Shown here piece by piece: positions 1-9,134 of a DNA stretch of 64,000 nt. A program made the translations under genes and the position numbers. The first letter of the stretch is position 1; every line of letters starts with the position of its first letter. This DNA comes from Terracoccus sp. 273MFTsu3.1 (GTDB lineage Bacteria > Actinomycetota > Actinomycetes > Actinomycetales > Dermatophilaceae): the NCBI RefSeq assembly GCF_000383675.1, contig NZ_KB911824.1, positions 186,001 through 250,000 of the forward strand, in the 5' to 3' direction. Under the pieces are notes generated by a model. The model had not been told where the DNA came from. It searched no databases and saw nothing but the letters and a program-made list of their open reading frames with translations.

Positions 1-2
1 AC

Positions 3-1085
3 GTGATCTTCGGCGGCATGAAGGGCACGACCTGGGTGCAGATCATCAAGGCCGTGCTGCTCATCATCGGCGCGGCGATCATGACCTTCTGGGTCCTCGC
101 CAAGTTCGGCCTCAGCCTCTCGACGCTGCTCGGCGACGCGACGACGGCCTCGCAGGACGCCGGCGGCAAGGACCTGCTCCAGCCGGGTCTGCAGTACAAG
201 AACCCCGTCGACTTCATCTCCCTCTCGATGGCGCTCGTGCTGGGCACGGCAGGTCTGCCGCACGTCCTCATGCGCTTCTACACGGTGCCGACCTCGCGTG
301 AGGCCCGTCGGTCCGTCGTGTGGGCCATCTGGCTCATCGGCATCTTCTACATCTTCACGCTCATCCTCGGCTTCGGGGCGGCCGACCTCGTCGGGGCGGC
401 AGCCATCAAGGCGGCACCGGGTGGGGTCAACTCCGCCGCACCGCTGCTCGCATTCGAGCTCGGTGGCGAGATCCTGCTCGGGATCATCTCGGCGGTCGCC
501 TTCGCGACGATCCTCGCGGTCGTCGCCGGCCTGACCATCACGGCGAGCGCGTCCCTGTCGCACGACATCTACAACACGGTCGTCAAGAAGGGGACCGCCA
601 CCCCCGAGGAGGAGGTCAAGGTCGCGCGCATCGCAGCGCTCGTCCTCGGCGCCATCGCCATCATCGGCGGCATCTTCGCCCTCGGCCAGAACATCGCCTT
701 CCTCGTGGCACTGGCCTTCGCCATCGCCGCGAGCGCGAACCTGCCGACGATCCTCTACTCGCTCTTCTGGAAGCGGTTCAACACCAGGGGTGCGCTGTGG
801 AGCATCTACGGCGGCCTCATCAGCGCCATCACGCTGATCATCTTCAGCCCGGTCGTCTCCGGCAAGCCGATCGACCCGCTGACGAAGAAGAGCCCGTCGA
901 TGCTCCAGGGGGTCGACTTCCACTGGTTCCCGCTCGACAACCCGGGCATCATCTCGATCCCGCTCGGCTTCGTCCTCGGCTACATCGGCACCGTCACGAG
1001 CCGTGAGTACAACGCGGCGAAGTACGCCGAGATGGAGGTGCGCTCGCTCACCGGACACGGTGCCGAGACGGCGACGCACCACTGA
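3..1085 (+). CDS. actP: Cation/acetate symporter, SSS family (5' partial)
   Basis: This is the C-terminal part of a sodium:solute symporter of the ActP/MctC type, which imports acetate or related short monocarboxylates together with a cation. The visible 360 residues are almost entirely hydrophobic helices with short loops. They open with a Gly-Gly-Met-Lys-Gly-Thr-Thr segment typical of the middle of ActP, and contain a helix rich in Thr/Ser (LTITASASLSHD) followed by a short charged loop. The frame is already open at base 3 and family members have roughly 500 or more residues, so the N-terminus lies outside the window and the GTG at base 3 is not taken as the real start. A strong hairpin follows the stop. 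Substrate within the SSS family is inferred from overall resemblance. Confidence 0.85.
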   Translation: MIFGGMKGTTWVQIIKAVLLIIGAAIMTFWVLAKFGLSLSTLLGDATTASQDAGGKDLLQPGLQYKNPVDFISLSMALVLGTAGLPHVLMRFYTVPTSREARRSVVWAIWLIGIFYIFTLILGFGAADLVGAAAIKAAPGGVNSAAPLLAFELGGEILLGIISAVAFATILAVVAGLTITASASLSHDIYNTVVKKGTATPEEEVKVARIAALVLGAIAIIGGIFALGQNIAFLVALAFAIAASANLPTILYSLFWKRFNTRGALWSIYGGLISAITLIIFSPVVSGKPIDPLTKKSPSMLQGVDFHWFPLDNPGIISIPLGFVLGYIGTVTSREYNAAKYAEMEVRSLTGHGAETATHH

Positions 1086-1123
1086 GTCGATCCGTCCCCC
1101 TGCCTGCTGGTGGGGGGACGGGC

Positions 1124-1158
1124 AGCGGCCGCGCACGCCAGGGGTGTGCGCGGCCGCT
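1124..1158 (+). terminator. Hairpin terminator after the symporter gene
   Basis: A perfect 13-bp inverted repeat has arms AGCGGCCGCGCAC (1124-1136) and its complement (1146-1158) around a 9-nt loop, 38 bp after the symporter stop. There is no long T-run, which is common for actinobacterial terminators. Confidence 0.7.
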
Positions 1159-1265
1159 CTCGCGCGTCCGAAGGTCGACCCGGTGGACGGGCAACCTTTC
1201 GACCGGGTGGGCCGTCGTACACGTCGGGTGCCGCGTCAGGGTGCGGCCGCAGACAGGAGGGTCCG

Positions 1266-1808
1266 ATGACGACCGACGCAGGACGCGAAGGCTCGACGTA
1301 CGCGTGGCGACCGGGACGGGGGTATGCCGGGGGTGCCGTGACCGGGGTCTGGTTCGCTGCGGTGCTCACCGTCCTCACCGGCGTCGTCGACGTCATCGGG
1401 TCCGGGTGGCGGGCCGGGCTCGTCGCGCTGGTCGCGGCACAGTTCCTCGGCACCCTCCTCGTCGCGGTCCCCGTGTTCACCCTCGTCGGGCGGGTGCTCC
1501 GCGACGCCGGCCGGACCGCTGCCGTCGGAGGGTATGCCGCGGGCGCCCTCGTGGCACGCCTGCTCGTCGCGCCGTTGCTCGGCTCCGCCGCGGGAGTCGA
1601 ACCGTCGAGCGGTCCCCAGACGGCGGGGCTCGCGGCACTGTCGGTCCTCGCCGCCGTCGTCGCGGCGCTCGTCTCGACGCGCGACCGGCTCCCGCGCACG
1701 AGCGGGCGCCTGCGCCACCGCGCGGGCGGGCAGCCGACCGGTGGGGGCGTCCCGGGACCGTCGGCCGCGCCGGCGCCGGCCGGCCGCTACCTCTCGGGCG
1801 GACCGTGA
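1266..1808 (+). CDS. Small integral membrane protein, function unknown
   Basis: A 180-residue protein with about four hydrophobic segments (roughly residues 20-40, 48-75, 85-105 and 118-135) and a Pro/Gly/Ala-rich, positively charged tail. The ATG at 1266 is preceded at a good distance by GGAGG, which fixes the start; in-frame codons further upstream lie in the terminator region. I do not recognise a named family. It stands alone between the symporter terminator and the converging proB gene, so the context gives no function. Alanine/glycine-rich membrane proteins of this kind are common in actinobacteria. Confidence 0.7.
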   Translation: MTTDAGREGSTYAWRPGRGYAGGAVTGVWFAAVLTVLTGVVDVIGSGWRAGLVALVAAQFLGTLLVAVPVFTLVGRVLRDAGRTAAVGGYAAGALVARLLVAPLLGSAAGVEPSSGPQTAGLAALSVLAAVVAALVSTRDRLPRTSGRLRHRAGGQPTGGGVPGPSAAPAPAGRYLSGGP

Positions 1809-1830
1809 CGGAGCGCCCGGGTGGCCGTCC

Positions 1831-2943
1831 TCAGATGACGACGAGGTCGTCGCGGTGGATGACCTCCCGCTCGTACTCCGGGCCCAGCTCGCGGGCGAGC
1901 TCCCTCGTCGACCGTCCCAGCAGGGACGGGAGCTCGGACGAGCTGTAGTTGACGAGGCCGCGGGCGATCGCGGTCCCGTCGGGGGAGCACACGTCGACGG
2001 GGTCGCCGTCGTGGAAGGTGCCCTCGACGGCCGTGATGCCGGCGGGGAGCAGCGACGTCTTGCGCTGGACCAGCGCCGTGACGGCGCCGTCGTCGACGAT
2101 GAGCCGCCCGCGCGCGGTCGTCGCGTGCTCGAGCCAGAGCCGTCTCGACCGTCCGCGCACCCCGATCGGCAGGAACACCGTGCCGACGTCCTCGCCGGCG
2201 AGCACCTGGGTGACCCGGTCCGCGGCCGTGACCGACGTGACGACGCCGGCGGCGGTCGCGATCCGGGCCGCCTCGATCTTCGTCGTCATGCCACCCGTGC
2301 CCACCTTCGAGCCGCTGCCCCCGATCTCGACGCCGACGAGGTCCTGCGGGCCGCGGACGACCGGGATGCGCCGGGCCCCGGGGCGGCTCGGGGGTCCGTC
2401 GTAGAGGGCGTCGACGTCGGAGAGGAGCACGAGCGCGTCGGCGTCGATGAGATGGGCCACGAGGGCGGCGAGCCGGTCGTTGTCGCCGAAGCGGATCTCG
2501 CTCGTGGCGACGGTGTCGTTCTCGTTGACGATCGGCAGCACGCCGAGGTCGAGCAGCCGCTCGAGCGTGCGTCGCGCGTTCGCGTAGTGGGTGCGCCGCG
2601 TGACGTCGTCGGCGGTGAGCAGGACCTGCCCGACGGTGATGTCGTGTCCGGCGAACGCCTGCGTGTAGCCGGCGAGCAGGGCCCCCTGGCCGACGGAGGC
2701 TGCTGCCTGCTGGGTCGCGAGGTCCCGGGGTCGGGCGGTGAGGCCGAGCGGGTGGATGCCGGCGGCGATGGCACCGGAGCTGACGAGGACGATCTGGGTG
2801 CCGTCGAGGTGCTTGTGCGCCAGGGCGTTGGCCAGAGCCACGAGCCGCCCGTGGTCGATGCCGCCGTCCACCCCGGTCAGCGAGCTGGAGCCGACCTTGA
2901 CGACGAGCCGTCGGGCGGTGCTGATGACGGAGTGGGGCGACAC
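1831..2943 (-). CDS. proB: Glutamate 5-kinase
   Basis: ProB phosphorylates L-glutamate to gamma-glutamyl phosphate with ATP, the first step of proline synthesis. The 370 residues begin with the amino-acid-kinase signature [11 protein letters not shown], contain the VSSGAIAAG loop and a VNENDTV segment, and end with a PUA-like region (GRLIVDDGA...) as in full-length ProB. The GTG start at 2943 follows GAGGT and leaves a normal N-terminus; the longer upstream reading has an uncharacteristic Arg-rich extension. The gene is transcribed away from proA across a 114-bp gap instead of sitting in the usual proB-proA operon. Proline feedback inhibition is a known property of the family and is not visible here. 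Confidence 0.95.
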   Translation of the reverse strand: MSPHSVISTARRLVVKVGSSSLTGVDGGIDHGRLVALANALAHKHLDGTQIVLVSSGAIAAGIHPLGLTARPRDLATQQAAASVGQGALLAGYTQAFAGHDITVGQVLLTADDVTRRTHYANARRTLERLLDLGVLPIVNENDTVATSEIRFGDNDRLAALVAHLIDADALVLLSDVDALYDGPPSRPGARRIPVVRGPQDLVGVEIGGSGSKVGTGGMTTKIEAARIATAAGVVTSVTAADRVTQVLAGEDVGTVFLPIGVRGRSRRLWLEHATTARGRLIVDDGAVTALVQRKTSLLPAGITAVEGTFHDGDPVDVCSPDGTAIARGLVNYSSSELPSLLGRSTRELARELGPEYEREVIHRDDLVVI

Positions 2944-3057
2944 ACCTCGAACTCTAGTGACGGGCCGTGCGACGACGCAGGGCTGTCCGCCGCGGCCGAC
3001 GGTCCAGCCCCCGGAAACGGTCGGTCGCGCGAGTGCGTCACGACCTACGCTGGAGGC

Positions 3058-4341
3058 ATGTCCCAGACGATCGACCCCGCCGTCGTCGAGCACGTGACGG
3101 CCATGGCGGAGCGCGCCCGCACCGCCTCACGACGGCTCGCCCTCATGTCCCGTGCCGAGAAGGACGCGGCCCTGCTGCTGCTCGCCGACGCCGTCGACGC
3201 CGCCGCACCCGCGGTCATCGAGGCCAACGCCGAGGACATCGAGCGCGGTCGAGCCACGGGGATGAACGAGAGCCTGCAGGACCGGCTACGCCTCGACCGG
3301 GCCCGCGTCGCCGCCGTCGCCCAGGCCCTGCGTGACGTCGCTGCCCTGCCCGACCCGGTCGGCGAGATCGTCCGAGGCTCGACCCTCGCCAACGGGCTGC
3401 AGATCCGCCAGGTGCGCGTCCCGATGGGCGTCATCGGGATGATCTACGAGGCACGCCCCAACGTCACCGTCGACGCCGCCGGCCTCGCTCTCAAGTCCGG
3501 CAACGCGGTCCTCCTGCGCGGAGGGTCGGCCGCGGCGAGCAGCAACCACGCCCTCGTCGAGGCGATGCGCGGATCCCTCGCCGACCAGGGTCTCCCGGTC
3601 GATGCCGTGACCCTGCTCGAGGAGGGAGGCCGCGACGCGGCTCGGGCCCTCATGACGGCGCGCGGCCACGTCGACCTCGTCATCCCGCGCGGCGGCGCCG
3701 ACCTCATCGAGACGGTGGTCCGCGAGTCCACGGTCCCCGTCATCGAGACCGGTGTCGGTGTGTGCCACGTCTACGTCGACCGCGGCGCCGACCTCGACAA
3801 GGCCCGGGCCATCACGCTCAACGCCAAGACCCACCGCCCGAGCGTCTGCAACGCCGCCGAGTCGCTCCTCGTCCACCGAGACGTCGCCGCCGACTTCCTG
3901 CCCAAGGCGCTCACCGACCTCGCCGGGGCCGGCGTGCGACTGCACGTGGCACCCGACGTCACGCCGTACGCCGAGGCGGCCGGGGCGGCATACGCCCTCG
4001 CGAGCGAGGCCGACTTCGGGACCGAGTGGCACGGCCTGGAGATGAGCGTGGCCGTCGTCGACGACCTCGACGAGGCGATGGACCGGATCCGTCGATTCGG
4101 CACCGGGCACACCGAGGCGATCGTCACGGAGGACCGGGCGGCGGCCCGGCGCTTCACCGCGGAGGTCGACGCGGCGGCGGTCATGGTCAACGCGAGCACC
4201 CGTTTCACCGACGGCGGGGAGTTCGGATTCGGCGCCGAGATCGGCATCTCGACGCAGAAGCTGCACGCACGCGGGCCGATGGCCCTGCCCGAGCTGACGA
4301 CGACGAAGTGGATCGTCGAGGGCGACGGCCACACGCGCTGA
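3058..4341 (+). CDS. proA: Gamma-glutamyl phosphate reductase
   Basis: ProA reduces gamma-glutamyl phosphate with NADPH to glutamate-5-semialdehyde, the second step of proline synthesis. The 427-residue protein belongs to the aldehyde-dehydrogenase superfamily. The catalytic cysteine lies in [15 protein letters not shown], with an earlier [14 protein letters not shown] segment and a [14 protein letters not shown] nucleotide-binding region. The ATG at 3058 is preceded by a TACGCT -10-like element at 3046-3051, only 6 nt away with GGAGG inside the gap, so the mRNA is probably leaderless or nearly so. It is divergent from proB. The following methyltransferase starts 46 bp downstream. Confidence 0.95.
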   Translation: MSQTIDPAVVEHVTAMAERARTASRRLALMSRAEKDAALLLLADAVDAAAPAVIEANAEDIERGRATGMNESLQDRLRLDRARVAAVAQALRDVAALPDPVGEIVRGSTLANGLQIRQVRVPMGVIGMIYEARPNVTVDAAGLALKSGNAVLLRGGSAAASSNHALVEAMRGSLADQGLPVDAVTLLEEGGRDAARALMTARGHVDLVIPRGGADLIETVVRESTVPVIETGVGVCHVYVDRGADLDKARAITLNAKTHRPSVCNAAESLLVHRDVAADFLPKALTDLAGAGVRLHVAPDVTPYAEAAGAAYALASEADFGTEWHGLEMSVAVVDDLDEAMDRIRRFGTGHTEAIVTEDRAAARRFTAEVDAAAVMVNASTRFTDGGEFGFGAEIGISTQKLHARGPMALPELTTTKWIVEGDGHTR

Positions 4342-4387
4342 CGGGTGCCGGCGCGGCCGGCGACGCCGGGTGGCATGATGTCGCACC

Positions 4388-5083
4388 ATGGAAGGCACCG
4401 AGGTCCGCAAGCTCGCTGAGCTGGAGGACGACCACTGGTGGTACCGCGAGCGGCGTCACCTCCTGGCCAAGGCCATCTCGGGGCTGGTGCCCGGACGCGC
4501 CCTCGACATCGGCGCCGCGGGCGGGGGCAACACCCGTGTCCTGCGCGAGCACGGCTGGGACGCCGTCGCGCTCGAGTACGGCTCGGACGGCGCGGAGGTG
4601 GCGCACGGTCGCGGGCTCGCGACGCTGCGCGGCGACGCGACCCGGCTGCCCGTCGCGGACGACTCGCTCGACCTCGTCATGGCCTTCGACCTGCTCGAGC
4701 ACCTCGACGACGACGACGCCGCGGTGGCCGAGGTGCACCGCGTGCTCAAGCCGACCGGCACCTACCTCGTGGCCGTTCCGGCCGACCCGAGGCTGTGGTC
4801 CGAGCACGACGAGGCCGTCGACCACGTGCGCCGCTACACGCGCGAGGGCCTGCTCGACCTGCTCGAGCGCGGTGGCTTCGAGGTCACCGACGTGCGGTCG
4901 TGGAACGTGCTGCTGCGTCCGGTCGTGGCGATGCGCCGCCGGACGAGCTCGGGCTCGGACCTCGAGAACCTCCACCCGGTCGTCAACTTCGGGCTGCGCA
5001 CGATCATCACCGCCGAGCGCTATCTGCCCGTCGGCGGCCTGCCCGGCGTCAGCCTGCTCGTGCGGGCTCAGCCGCGCAGCTGA
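4388..5083 (+). CDS. Class I SAM-dependent methyltransferase
   Basis: A 231-residue methyltransferase of the Methyltransf_11/UbiE fold. The SAM-binding glycine loop is ALDIGAAGGGNTRVL near residue 38, followed by the acidic LEYG strand end and the LDLVMAFDLLEHLDDD motif IV region, then a HRVLKPTGTYLVAVP post-motif. The substrate cannot be told from sequence. Its 3' end overlaps the end of the converging glycosyltransferase gene by 16 bp (5068-5083). The pairing with a GtrB/DPM1-like glycosyltransferase suggests a cell-envelope or lipid-linked glycan role, but that is inference only. Confidence 0.85.
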   Translation: MEGTEVRKLAELEDDHWWYRERRHLLAKAISGLVPGRALDIGAAGGGNTRVLREHGWDAVALEYGSDGAEVAHGRGLATLRGDATRLPVADDSLDLVMAFDLLEHLDDDDAAVAEVHRVLKPTGTYLVAVPADPRLWSEHDEAVDHVRRYTREGLLDLLERGGFEVTDVRSWNVLLRPVVAMRRRTSSGSDLENLHPVVNFGLRTIITAERYLPVGGLPGVSLLVRAQPRS

Positions 5084-6186
5084 GTGCGCTCGGGCTCGGG
5101 CTTGGGCTCGGGTGCCGGCTGGGCCGCGGGGGCGGCAGTCGGGTCGAGCAGCGTCACGGTGGTGTCGGTCTCCGACTCGTCCGACGTCGTGAGGATGTGC
5201 TCCTCGCTCGGCTGGGCCGGCAGGGGCGTGTCGGTCGGACCGTGGGCGCCGGTGTCGGCCGTCATCGAGTCGTAGGCGATGAAGTAGGTCGGGCGGCCCT
5301 GCATGTGGCCGTACATCCGGCCGATGTACTCGCCGAGGATGCCGACGCAGACGAGCTGGACGGCGCCGACGCCTGCGACGATGGCGACGGTCGAGGTCCA
5401 GCCGGCGACGGTGTGGCCCTGCGACCGGGAGATCAGGGTGTAGAGGACGAGCAGCACGGCGAGGACGGCACCGCCGAAGCCGGCGAACGTCGCGAGCCGC
5501 AGCGGCGCCGTCGAGAAGCCGGTCAGCGAGTCGAGCGAGAGCTTGATCATCTTGAGCAGCGGGTACTTCGAGTCCCCGGCCGCGCGCTCCTCGCGCTTGT
5601 ACTCGACCGTGTCGGACGGGAAGTTGAGGGCCGGCACGATGAAGCGCAGGACGCGGTTGTGCTCGGGGAGGCTGTTGATCGCGTCGACGGTGGCACGCGA
5701 CATGAGGCGGTAGTCGCCGGCGTCTGCGTGGGCCGAGGTCTGCGACATGAGACCGATGAGCTTGTAGAACGCCTGGGCCGAGGCCCGCTTGAACCACGTG
5801 TCGGTCGAGCGGTCGTTGCGCACCCCGTAGACGACGTCGACGCCGTCGTCCTTCGCGGCCGCGAGCATCTGCGGGATGATCTCGGGCGGGTCCTGCAGGT
5901 CGGCGTCGATCGTGACGACGTAGTCGCCGAGGGCGCTGACGAGGCCGGCCGAGATCGCGGCCTGGTGCCCGGCGTTGGCGCGCAGGCGCACGACGCGCAG
6001 CTGGGACCACTCGCGGTGGTAGCGCTGGAGCAGCGCGGCCGTCAGGTCCTTGCTGCCGTCGTCGACGGCGACGACCTCGTAGGTGGTGCCCATGCCGTCG
6101 AGGAGCGGTCGGAGCCGCTCGACGAGGAGGGGGAGCACCTCCTCCTCGTTGTACATCGGGATGACCACGGACAACTCGGGAACCAT
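5068..6186 (-). CDS. Family 2 glycosyltransferase with C-terminal membrane anchor
   Basis: A 372-residue GT2 enzyme of the GtrB/DPM1-like group, which transfers a sugar from a nucleotide donor to polyprenyl phosphate on the inner membrane face. The N-terminal domain has SVVIPMYNEEEVLP, VDDGSKD and DADLQDPPE motifs. Two strong membrane helices (about residues 232-256 and 268-292) follow, then a GRPTYFIAY segment. The tail is a low-complexity Pro/Glu/Lys-Pro stretch. The ATG at 6186 is preceded by TACCCT and a 7-nt gap, so a leaderless transcript is likely. Transcription converges on and slightly overlaps the methyltransferase. The exact sugar is unknown. Confidence 0.88.
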   Translation of the reverse strand: MVPELSVVIPMYNEEEVLPLLVERLRPLLDGMGTTYEVVAVDDGSKDLTAALLQRYHREWSQLRVVRLRANAGHQAAISAGLVSALGDYVVTIDADLQDPPEIIPQMLAAAKDDGVDVVYGVRNDRSTDTWFKRASAQAFYKLIGLMSQTSAHADAGDYRLMSRATVDAINSLPEHNRVLRFIVPALNFPSDTVEYKREERAAGDSKYPLLKMIKLSLDSLTGFSTAPLRLATFAGFGGAVLAVLLVLYTLISRSQGHTVAGWTSTVAIVAGVGAVQLVCVGILGEYIGRMYGHMQGRPTYFIAYDSMTADTGAHGPTDTPLPAQPSEEHILTTSDESETDTTVTLLDPTAAPAAQPAPEPKPEPERTQLRG

Positions 6187-6305
6187 GGGTTCTAGGGTAC
6201 GGCCGCGGATGGGCTGTGCCTGTCACCTCGCTGTGCGCGTGCTGTACCCGCACGTCCCCTGCCCGTCCCCTGCACGTCCGCCCCCTCGCCGGTAGCGTGC
6301 CGGGC

Positions 6306-6914
6306 GTGACCTCTGCCGCCGCCGACCGTCCGTCCCGACGAGGTATGCCGCCGGGTGGCCTCGAGCCCGGCACCCCGGTCGCCGGGCGCTTCACGAAGTG
6401 GGGCGGTGGCCGCCACTGGGAGTGGGACGGTCGGTATCTCGGGTCCGACGAGCACGGTCACTGGTGGTACGCGCCGGTGGGCACCCGCTGCGTGCGTCCC
6501 GGTGTCGAGTTCGTCGAGTCGAGCGGCTGGGTGTCCCTCGTGCCGCACGAGGGGGCATTCGTCGTGGGCTTCTACCCGGCCCACCGCGAGATCAGCGTCT
6601 ACGTCGACATGACCACCGAACCGGTCTGGCAGCGCCGGGAGGGCGCCGACGACGGACCGGAGTGGGAGGTGACGATGGTGGACCTCGACCTCGACGTCGT
6701 GCTGACCCGCGACGGTCACCTCTACGTCGACGACGAGGACGAGTTCGCGCAGCACCAGGTCGAGCTCGACTACCCGGAGGAGGTCGTCGCCCTCGCCGAA
6801 CGGTGGCGCGACCGCGTCCACACGGCCGTCGCGGCCGGAGACGAGCCGTTCGCGACCGTGGGCCACGCGTGGCTGCAGCGCGCGGAGTCGGGGGAGGGGC
6901 GGGTCGGTGACTGA
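6306..6914 (+). CDS. DUF402 domain protein
   Basis: A 202-residue protein of the DUF402/FomD-like family. The diagnostic stretch is near the end of the beta-rich domain: VTMVDLDLDVVLTRDG, then LYVDDEDEF, where conserved Asp/Glu residues are thought to bind metal. Characterised relatives hydrolyse nucleotide-linked diesters or phosphates; the substrate here is unknown. The GTG at 6306 is chosen because TAGCGT lies at 6293-6298 with a 7-nt gap, matching the leaderless layout of neighbouring genes. A longer reading upstream would run through the divergent promoter. The helical end (EEVVALAERWRDRVHTAVAAG) is typical of the family. Confidence 0.8.
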   Translation: MTSAAADRPSRRGMPPGGLEPGTPVAGRFTKWGGGRHWEWDGRYLGSDEHGHWWYAPVGTRCVRPGVEFVESSGWVSLVPHEGAFVVGFYPAHREISVYVDMTTEPVWQRREGADDGPEWEVTMVDLDLDVVLTRDGHLYVDDEDEFAQHQVELDYPEEVVALAERWRDRVHTAVAAGDEPFATVGHAWLQRAESGEGRVGD

Positions 6915-6988
6915 GCGAGCCGACCGGCACACGCCCTCGGTGGGCACGCGCTGCGTCGGCCGGGGCCTGCGGGCGCTAGGCTGGGCGC

Positions 6989-7207
6989 ATGTCTGATCGT
7001 GTCCTCGCACTCGTCACCGAGGGGGAGGAAGCCGCCCGCGAGCTTCCCATGCCGGTGATCGCCTACTTCTTCATCACCTTCGCGCTGTTCCTCGTGGCGC
7101 TCGCCGTCACGTGGAGCTTCCGCAACACGGCCTACAAGGTGCAGTCCCCGCGCCGGGGTGAGGGCACGCACGGCAGCACGAGCGGATCCGACGGGGCACA
7201 CCACTGA
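6989..7207 (+). CDS. Small single-pass membrane protein upstream of nadD
   Basis: A 72-residue protein with one central membrane helix (about residues 24-45, [20 protein letters not shown]) and a Gly/Ser/His-rich charged tail. The ATG at 6989 has TAGGCT at 6977-6982 and a 6-nt gap, another leaderless-type promoter. It is followed 2 bp later by nadD, so it is the first gene of the nadD-rsfS-phosphatase operon. Small membrane proteins at this place are common in actinobacteria; no function is assigned. Confidence 0.75.
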   Translation: MSDRVLALVTEGEEAARELPMPVIAYFFITFALFLVALAVTWSFRNTAYKVQSPRRGEGTHGSTSGSDGAHH

Positions 7208-7209
7208 CC

Positions 7210-7851
7210 ATGCGCCTCGGCGTCATGGGCGGGACGTTCGACCCGATCCACCACGGCCACCTCGTGGCCGCCAGTGAGGTCCAGTCGCGCTTCGACCTCG
7301 ACGAGGTCGTCTTCGTCCCCACGGGCCAGCCGTGGCAGAAGGCGGACCGTCACGTCTCGCCCGCCGAGGACCGCTACCTCATGACCGTCATCGCGACGGC
7401 CTCCAACCCGCGCTTCACCGTCAGCAGGGTCGACATCGACCGACCCGGGCCGACGTTCACGATCGACACCCTGCGCGACATCAGGACCGAGCGTCCCGAC
7501 GACGAGCTGTTCTTCATCACCGGCGCCGACGCCCTGGCCGAGATCCTGTCCTGGAAGGACGCCGAGCACCTCTTCGAGCTGGCCCACTTCATCGGAGTCA
7601 CCCGTCCCGGCCACGAGCTGTCCGACACGGGCCTGCCCGAGGACCGGGTCACGTTGCAGGAGGTGCCGGCCATGGCGATCAGCTCCACCGACTGCCGGGC
7701 ACGCGTCGCCGCGGGCGCCCCGGTCTGGTACCTCGTGCCCGACGGGGTCGTCCAGTACATCAACAAGTACCGCCTGTACGCCGCCGACCTGGCGAGCGCA
7801 GGCACCGTGCCGAGACACCTGTCGCCGGCACCACCCCGAGGAGATTCGTGA
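7210..7851 (+). CDS. nadD: Nicotinate-nucleotide adenylyltransferase
   Basis: NadD joins ATP and nicotinate mononucleotide to give deamido-NAD in NAD synthesis. The 213-residue protein starts with the nucleotidyltransferase signature [12 protein letters not shown], has [16 protein letters not shown] in the middle, and ends its catalytic domain with the ISSTDCR motif, close to the usual ISST-x-IR. The tail adds about 20 loosely conserved residues. The start at 7210 is 2 bp after the small membrane-protein gene, and the stop overlaps the rsfS start in a GTGA, indicating translational coupling. Confidence 0.95.
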   Translation: MRLGVMGGTFDPIHHGHLVAASEVQSRFDLDEVVFVPTGQPWQKADRHVSPAEDRYLMTVIATASNPRFTVSRVDIDRPGPTFTIDTLRDIRTERPDDELFFITGADALAEILSWKDAEHLFELAHFIGVTRPGHELSDTGLPEDRVTLQEVPAMAISSTDCRARVAAGAPVWYLVPDGVVQYINKYRLYAADLASAGTVPRHLSPAPPRGDS

Positions 7852-8261
7852 CCGCAGCAGACCACTCGATCCAGCTCGCGAAGGTGGCCGCGCTGGCCTC
7901 CGAGGAGAAGCTCGCCGAGAAGGTGATGGCCATCGACGTGAGCGAGCAGATGCCGCTCACCGACGTGTTCGTCATCGCCTCCGCACCGTCCGAGCGGCAG
8001 GTCGGCGCCATCGTCGACGAGGTCGAGGACCGGCTGCGTGAGCTGGGCAGCAAGCCGATCCGCCGTGAGGGCGAGCGCGAGGGGCGCTGGGTCCTCATCG
8101 ACTTCGGCGACATCATCGTCCACGTCCAGCACGAGGAGGAGCGCGAGTACTACGCGCTCGAGCGCCTCTGGAAGGACTGCCCCGAGATCGACCTCGCGAC
8201 CGTGTCGGCCCCGGCCCGTCCGGGTGCCGACGACGAGGTCGACGAGGTCGACGAGGCGTGA
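7848..8261 (+). CDS. rsfS: Ribosomal silencing factor RsfS
   Basis: RsfS (Iojap/RsfA family) binds ribosomal protein uL14 and blocks joining of the subunits when nutrients are scarce. The 137-residue product carries the family core: [21 protein letters not shown], the [22 protein letters not shown] strand region and [16 protein letters not shown]. The C-terminus has an acidic Asp/Glu-Val repeat. The GTG start at 7848 overlaps the nadD stop by 4 bp, and its stop in turn overlaps the following phosphatase start, giving a tightly coupled three-gene series also seen in mycobacteria. Confidence 0.95.
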   Translation: MTAADHSIQLAKVAALASEEKLAEKVMAIDVSEQMPLTDVFVIASAPSERQVGAIVDEVEDRLRELGSKPIRREGEREGRWVLIDFGDIIVHVQHEEEREYYALERLWKDCPEIDLATVSAPARPGADDEVDEVDEA

Positions 8262-8923
8262 CCGCAGCCGGGTCCGTGCCGGCCGTCGGGCCGCGCCGCA
8301 TCGTCATCGTCCGGCACGCCGAGACGGTCGACAACGCGGCCCGCGTCTGGCAGGGCCACAAGGACACCGAGCTGTCCGACCGCGGCCACGAGCAGGTGGA
8401 GGCCGCGGCCCCGCACCTGGCCGCCTACGCGCCGGCGCTCATCGTCTCGAGCGACCTGCGGCGTGCGGCCTCGACGGCCGACGCCATCGCGGGGTTGACG
8501 GGCCTCGAGGTGCGGCTCGACGCCCGCCTGCGTGAGGTGCACGTCGGCGAGTGGCAGGGCCTGCACGCCGACGAGGTGCGTGAGCGCTACCCGGACGTCA
8601 TCGCCGCCCTCGACCGGGGGGAGGACACGCCCCGCGGGGTCACGGGGGAGACGCGTGCGCAGGTGGCCGAGCGTGCCGGTGCCGCGGTGCGGGACGTCGC
8701 CCGGGAGCTGCTTCCCGGCGAGACCGCCGTCGTCGTGGCCCACGGCGTCTCTGCACGCGTCGCGGCCAGCGCCCTCGTGGGGCTCGACCAGGACGTGTCG
8801 GACGCGGTGTTCCGCGGGCTCGACAACTGCCACTGGATCGAGCTCGTCGAGGCCGGCAAGAGCTTCTCCGAGGTGACCCGGTGGCGCATCAGCGGCTGGA
8901 ACCTCGGGCCCTGGAACGTCTGA
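8258..8923 (+). CDS. Histidine phosphatase family protein (GpgP-like position)
   Basis: A 221-residue histidine-acid phosphatase/phosphoglycerate-mutase superfamily protein. The phosphoacceptor motif IVRHAETVDN is near residue 20, there are conserved Arg residues in SSDLRRAASTADA and a Glu in LREVHVGEWQGL, and the second catalytic histidine is in VVAHGVSARV. In mycobacteria the gene after nadD-rsfS is gpgP, glucosyl-3-phosphoglycerate phosphatase for methylglucose lipopolysaccharide synthesis, so that activity is possible, but the substrate cannot be read from sequence. The GTG start overlaps the rsfS stop. It is the last gene before the tRNA-Ala promoter. Confidence 0.85.
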   Translation: MTAAGSVPAVGPRRIVIVRHAETVDNAARVWQGHKDTELSDRGHEQVEAAAPHLAAYAPALIVSSDLRRAASTADAIAGLTGLEVRLDARLREVHVGEWQGLHADEVRERYPDVIAALDRGEDTPRGVTGETRAQVAERAGAAVRDVARELLPGETAVVVAHGVSARVAASALVGLDQDVSDAVFRGLDNCHWIELVEAGKSFSEVTRWRISGWNLGPWNV

Positions 8924-8944
8924 CCCGAAAGGCCGCCCCCGATT

Positions 8945-8973
8945 TTGGCTCTCGGCCGGAGACCCGCTATGGT
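8945..8973 (+). promoter_or_regulatory. Promoter of the tRNA-Ala gene
   Basis: A TTGGCT -35-like hexamer (8945-8950) and a TATGGT -10-like hexamer (8968-8973) are separated by 17 bp and end 33 bp before the mature tRNA. This is the best sigma70-type promoter seen by eye in this part of the window. Confidence 0.65.
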
Positions 8974-9006
8974 TACGCAGTCGCTTCGACGAGGTGACAC
9001 CCGCAA

Positions 9007-9079
9007 GGGGCTGTGGCGCAGCTGGTAGCGCACCTGCATGGCATGCAGGGGGTCAGGGGTTCGAGTCCCCTCAGCTCCA
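9007..9079 (+). tRNA. tRNA-Ala (anticodon GGC)
   Basis: A 73-nt cloverleaf reading alanine GCC/GCU codons. The acceptor stem pairs GGGGCTG (9007-9013) with CAGCTCC (9072-9078) with one G-T pair. The anticodon stem CCTGC/GCAGG holds the loop ATGGCAT, giving GGC at positions 34-36. The T arm carries GGTTCGAGTCCCC. The discriminator is A and the CCA end is not encoded. A terminator follows 10 bp later. The caspase/CHAT operon begins just beyond, on the opposite strand. Confidence 0.97.
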
Positions 9080-9089
9080 CCGAAGGACG

Positions 9090-9116
9090 AAGGCCGGACA
9101 CATCGTGTCCGGCCTT
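9090..9116 (+). terminator. Terminator after tRNA-Ala, also facing the caspase gene end
   Basis: A perfect 12-bp stem, AAGGCCGGACAC (9090-9101) with its complement (9105-9116), has a 3-nt loop and is followed by CTTCCGTCC. It lies between the tRNA and the 3' end of the converging caspase gene and could serve both. Confidence 0.85.
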
Positions 9117-9134
9117 CTTCCGTCCCCGGGTGCG

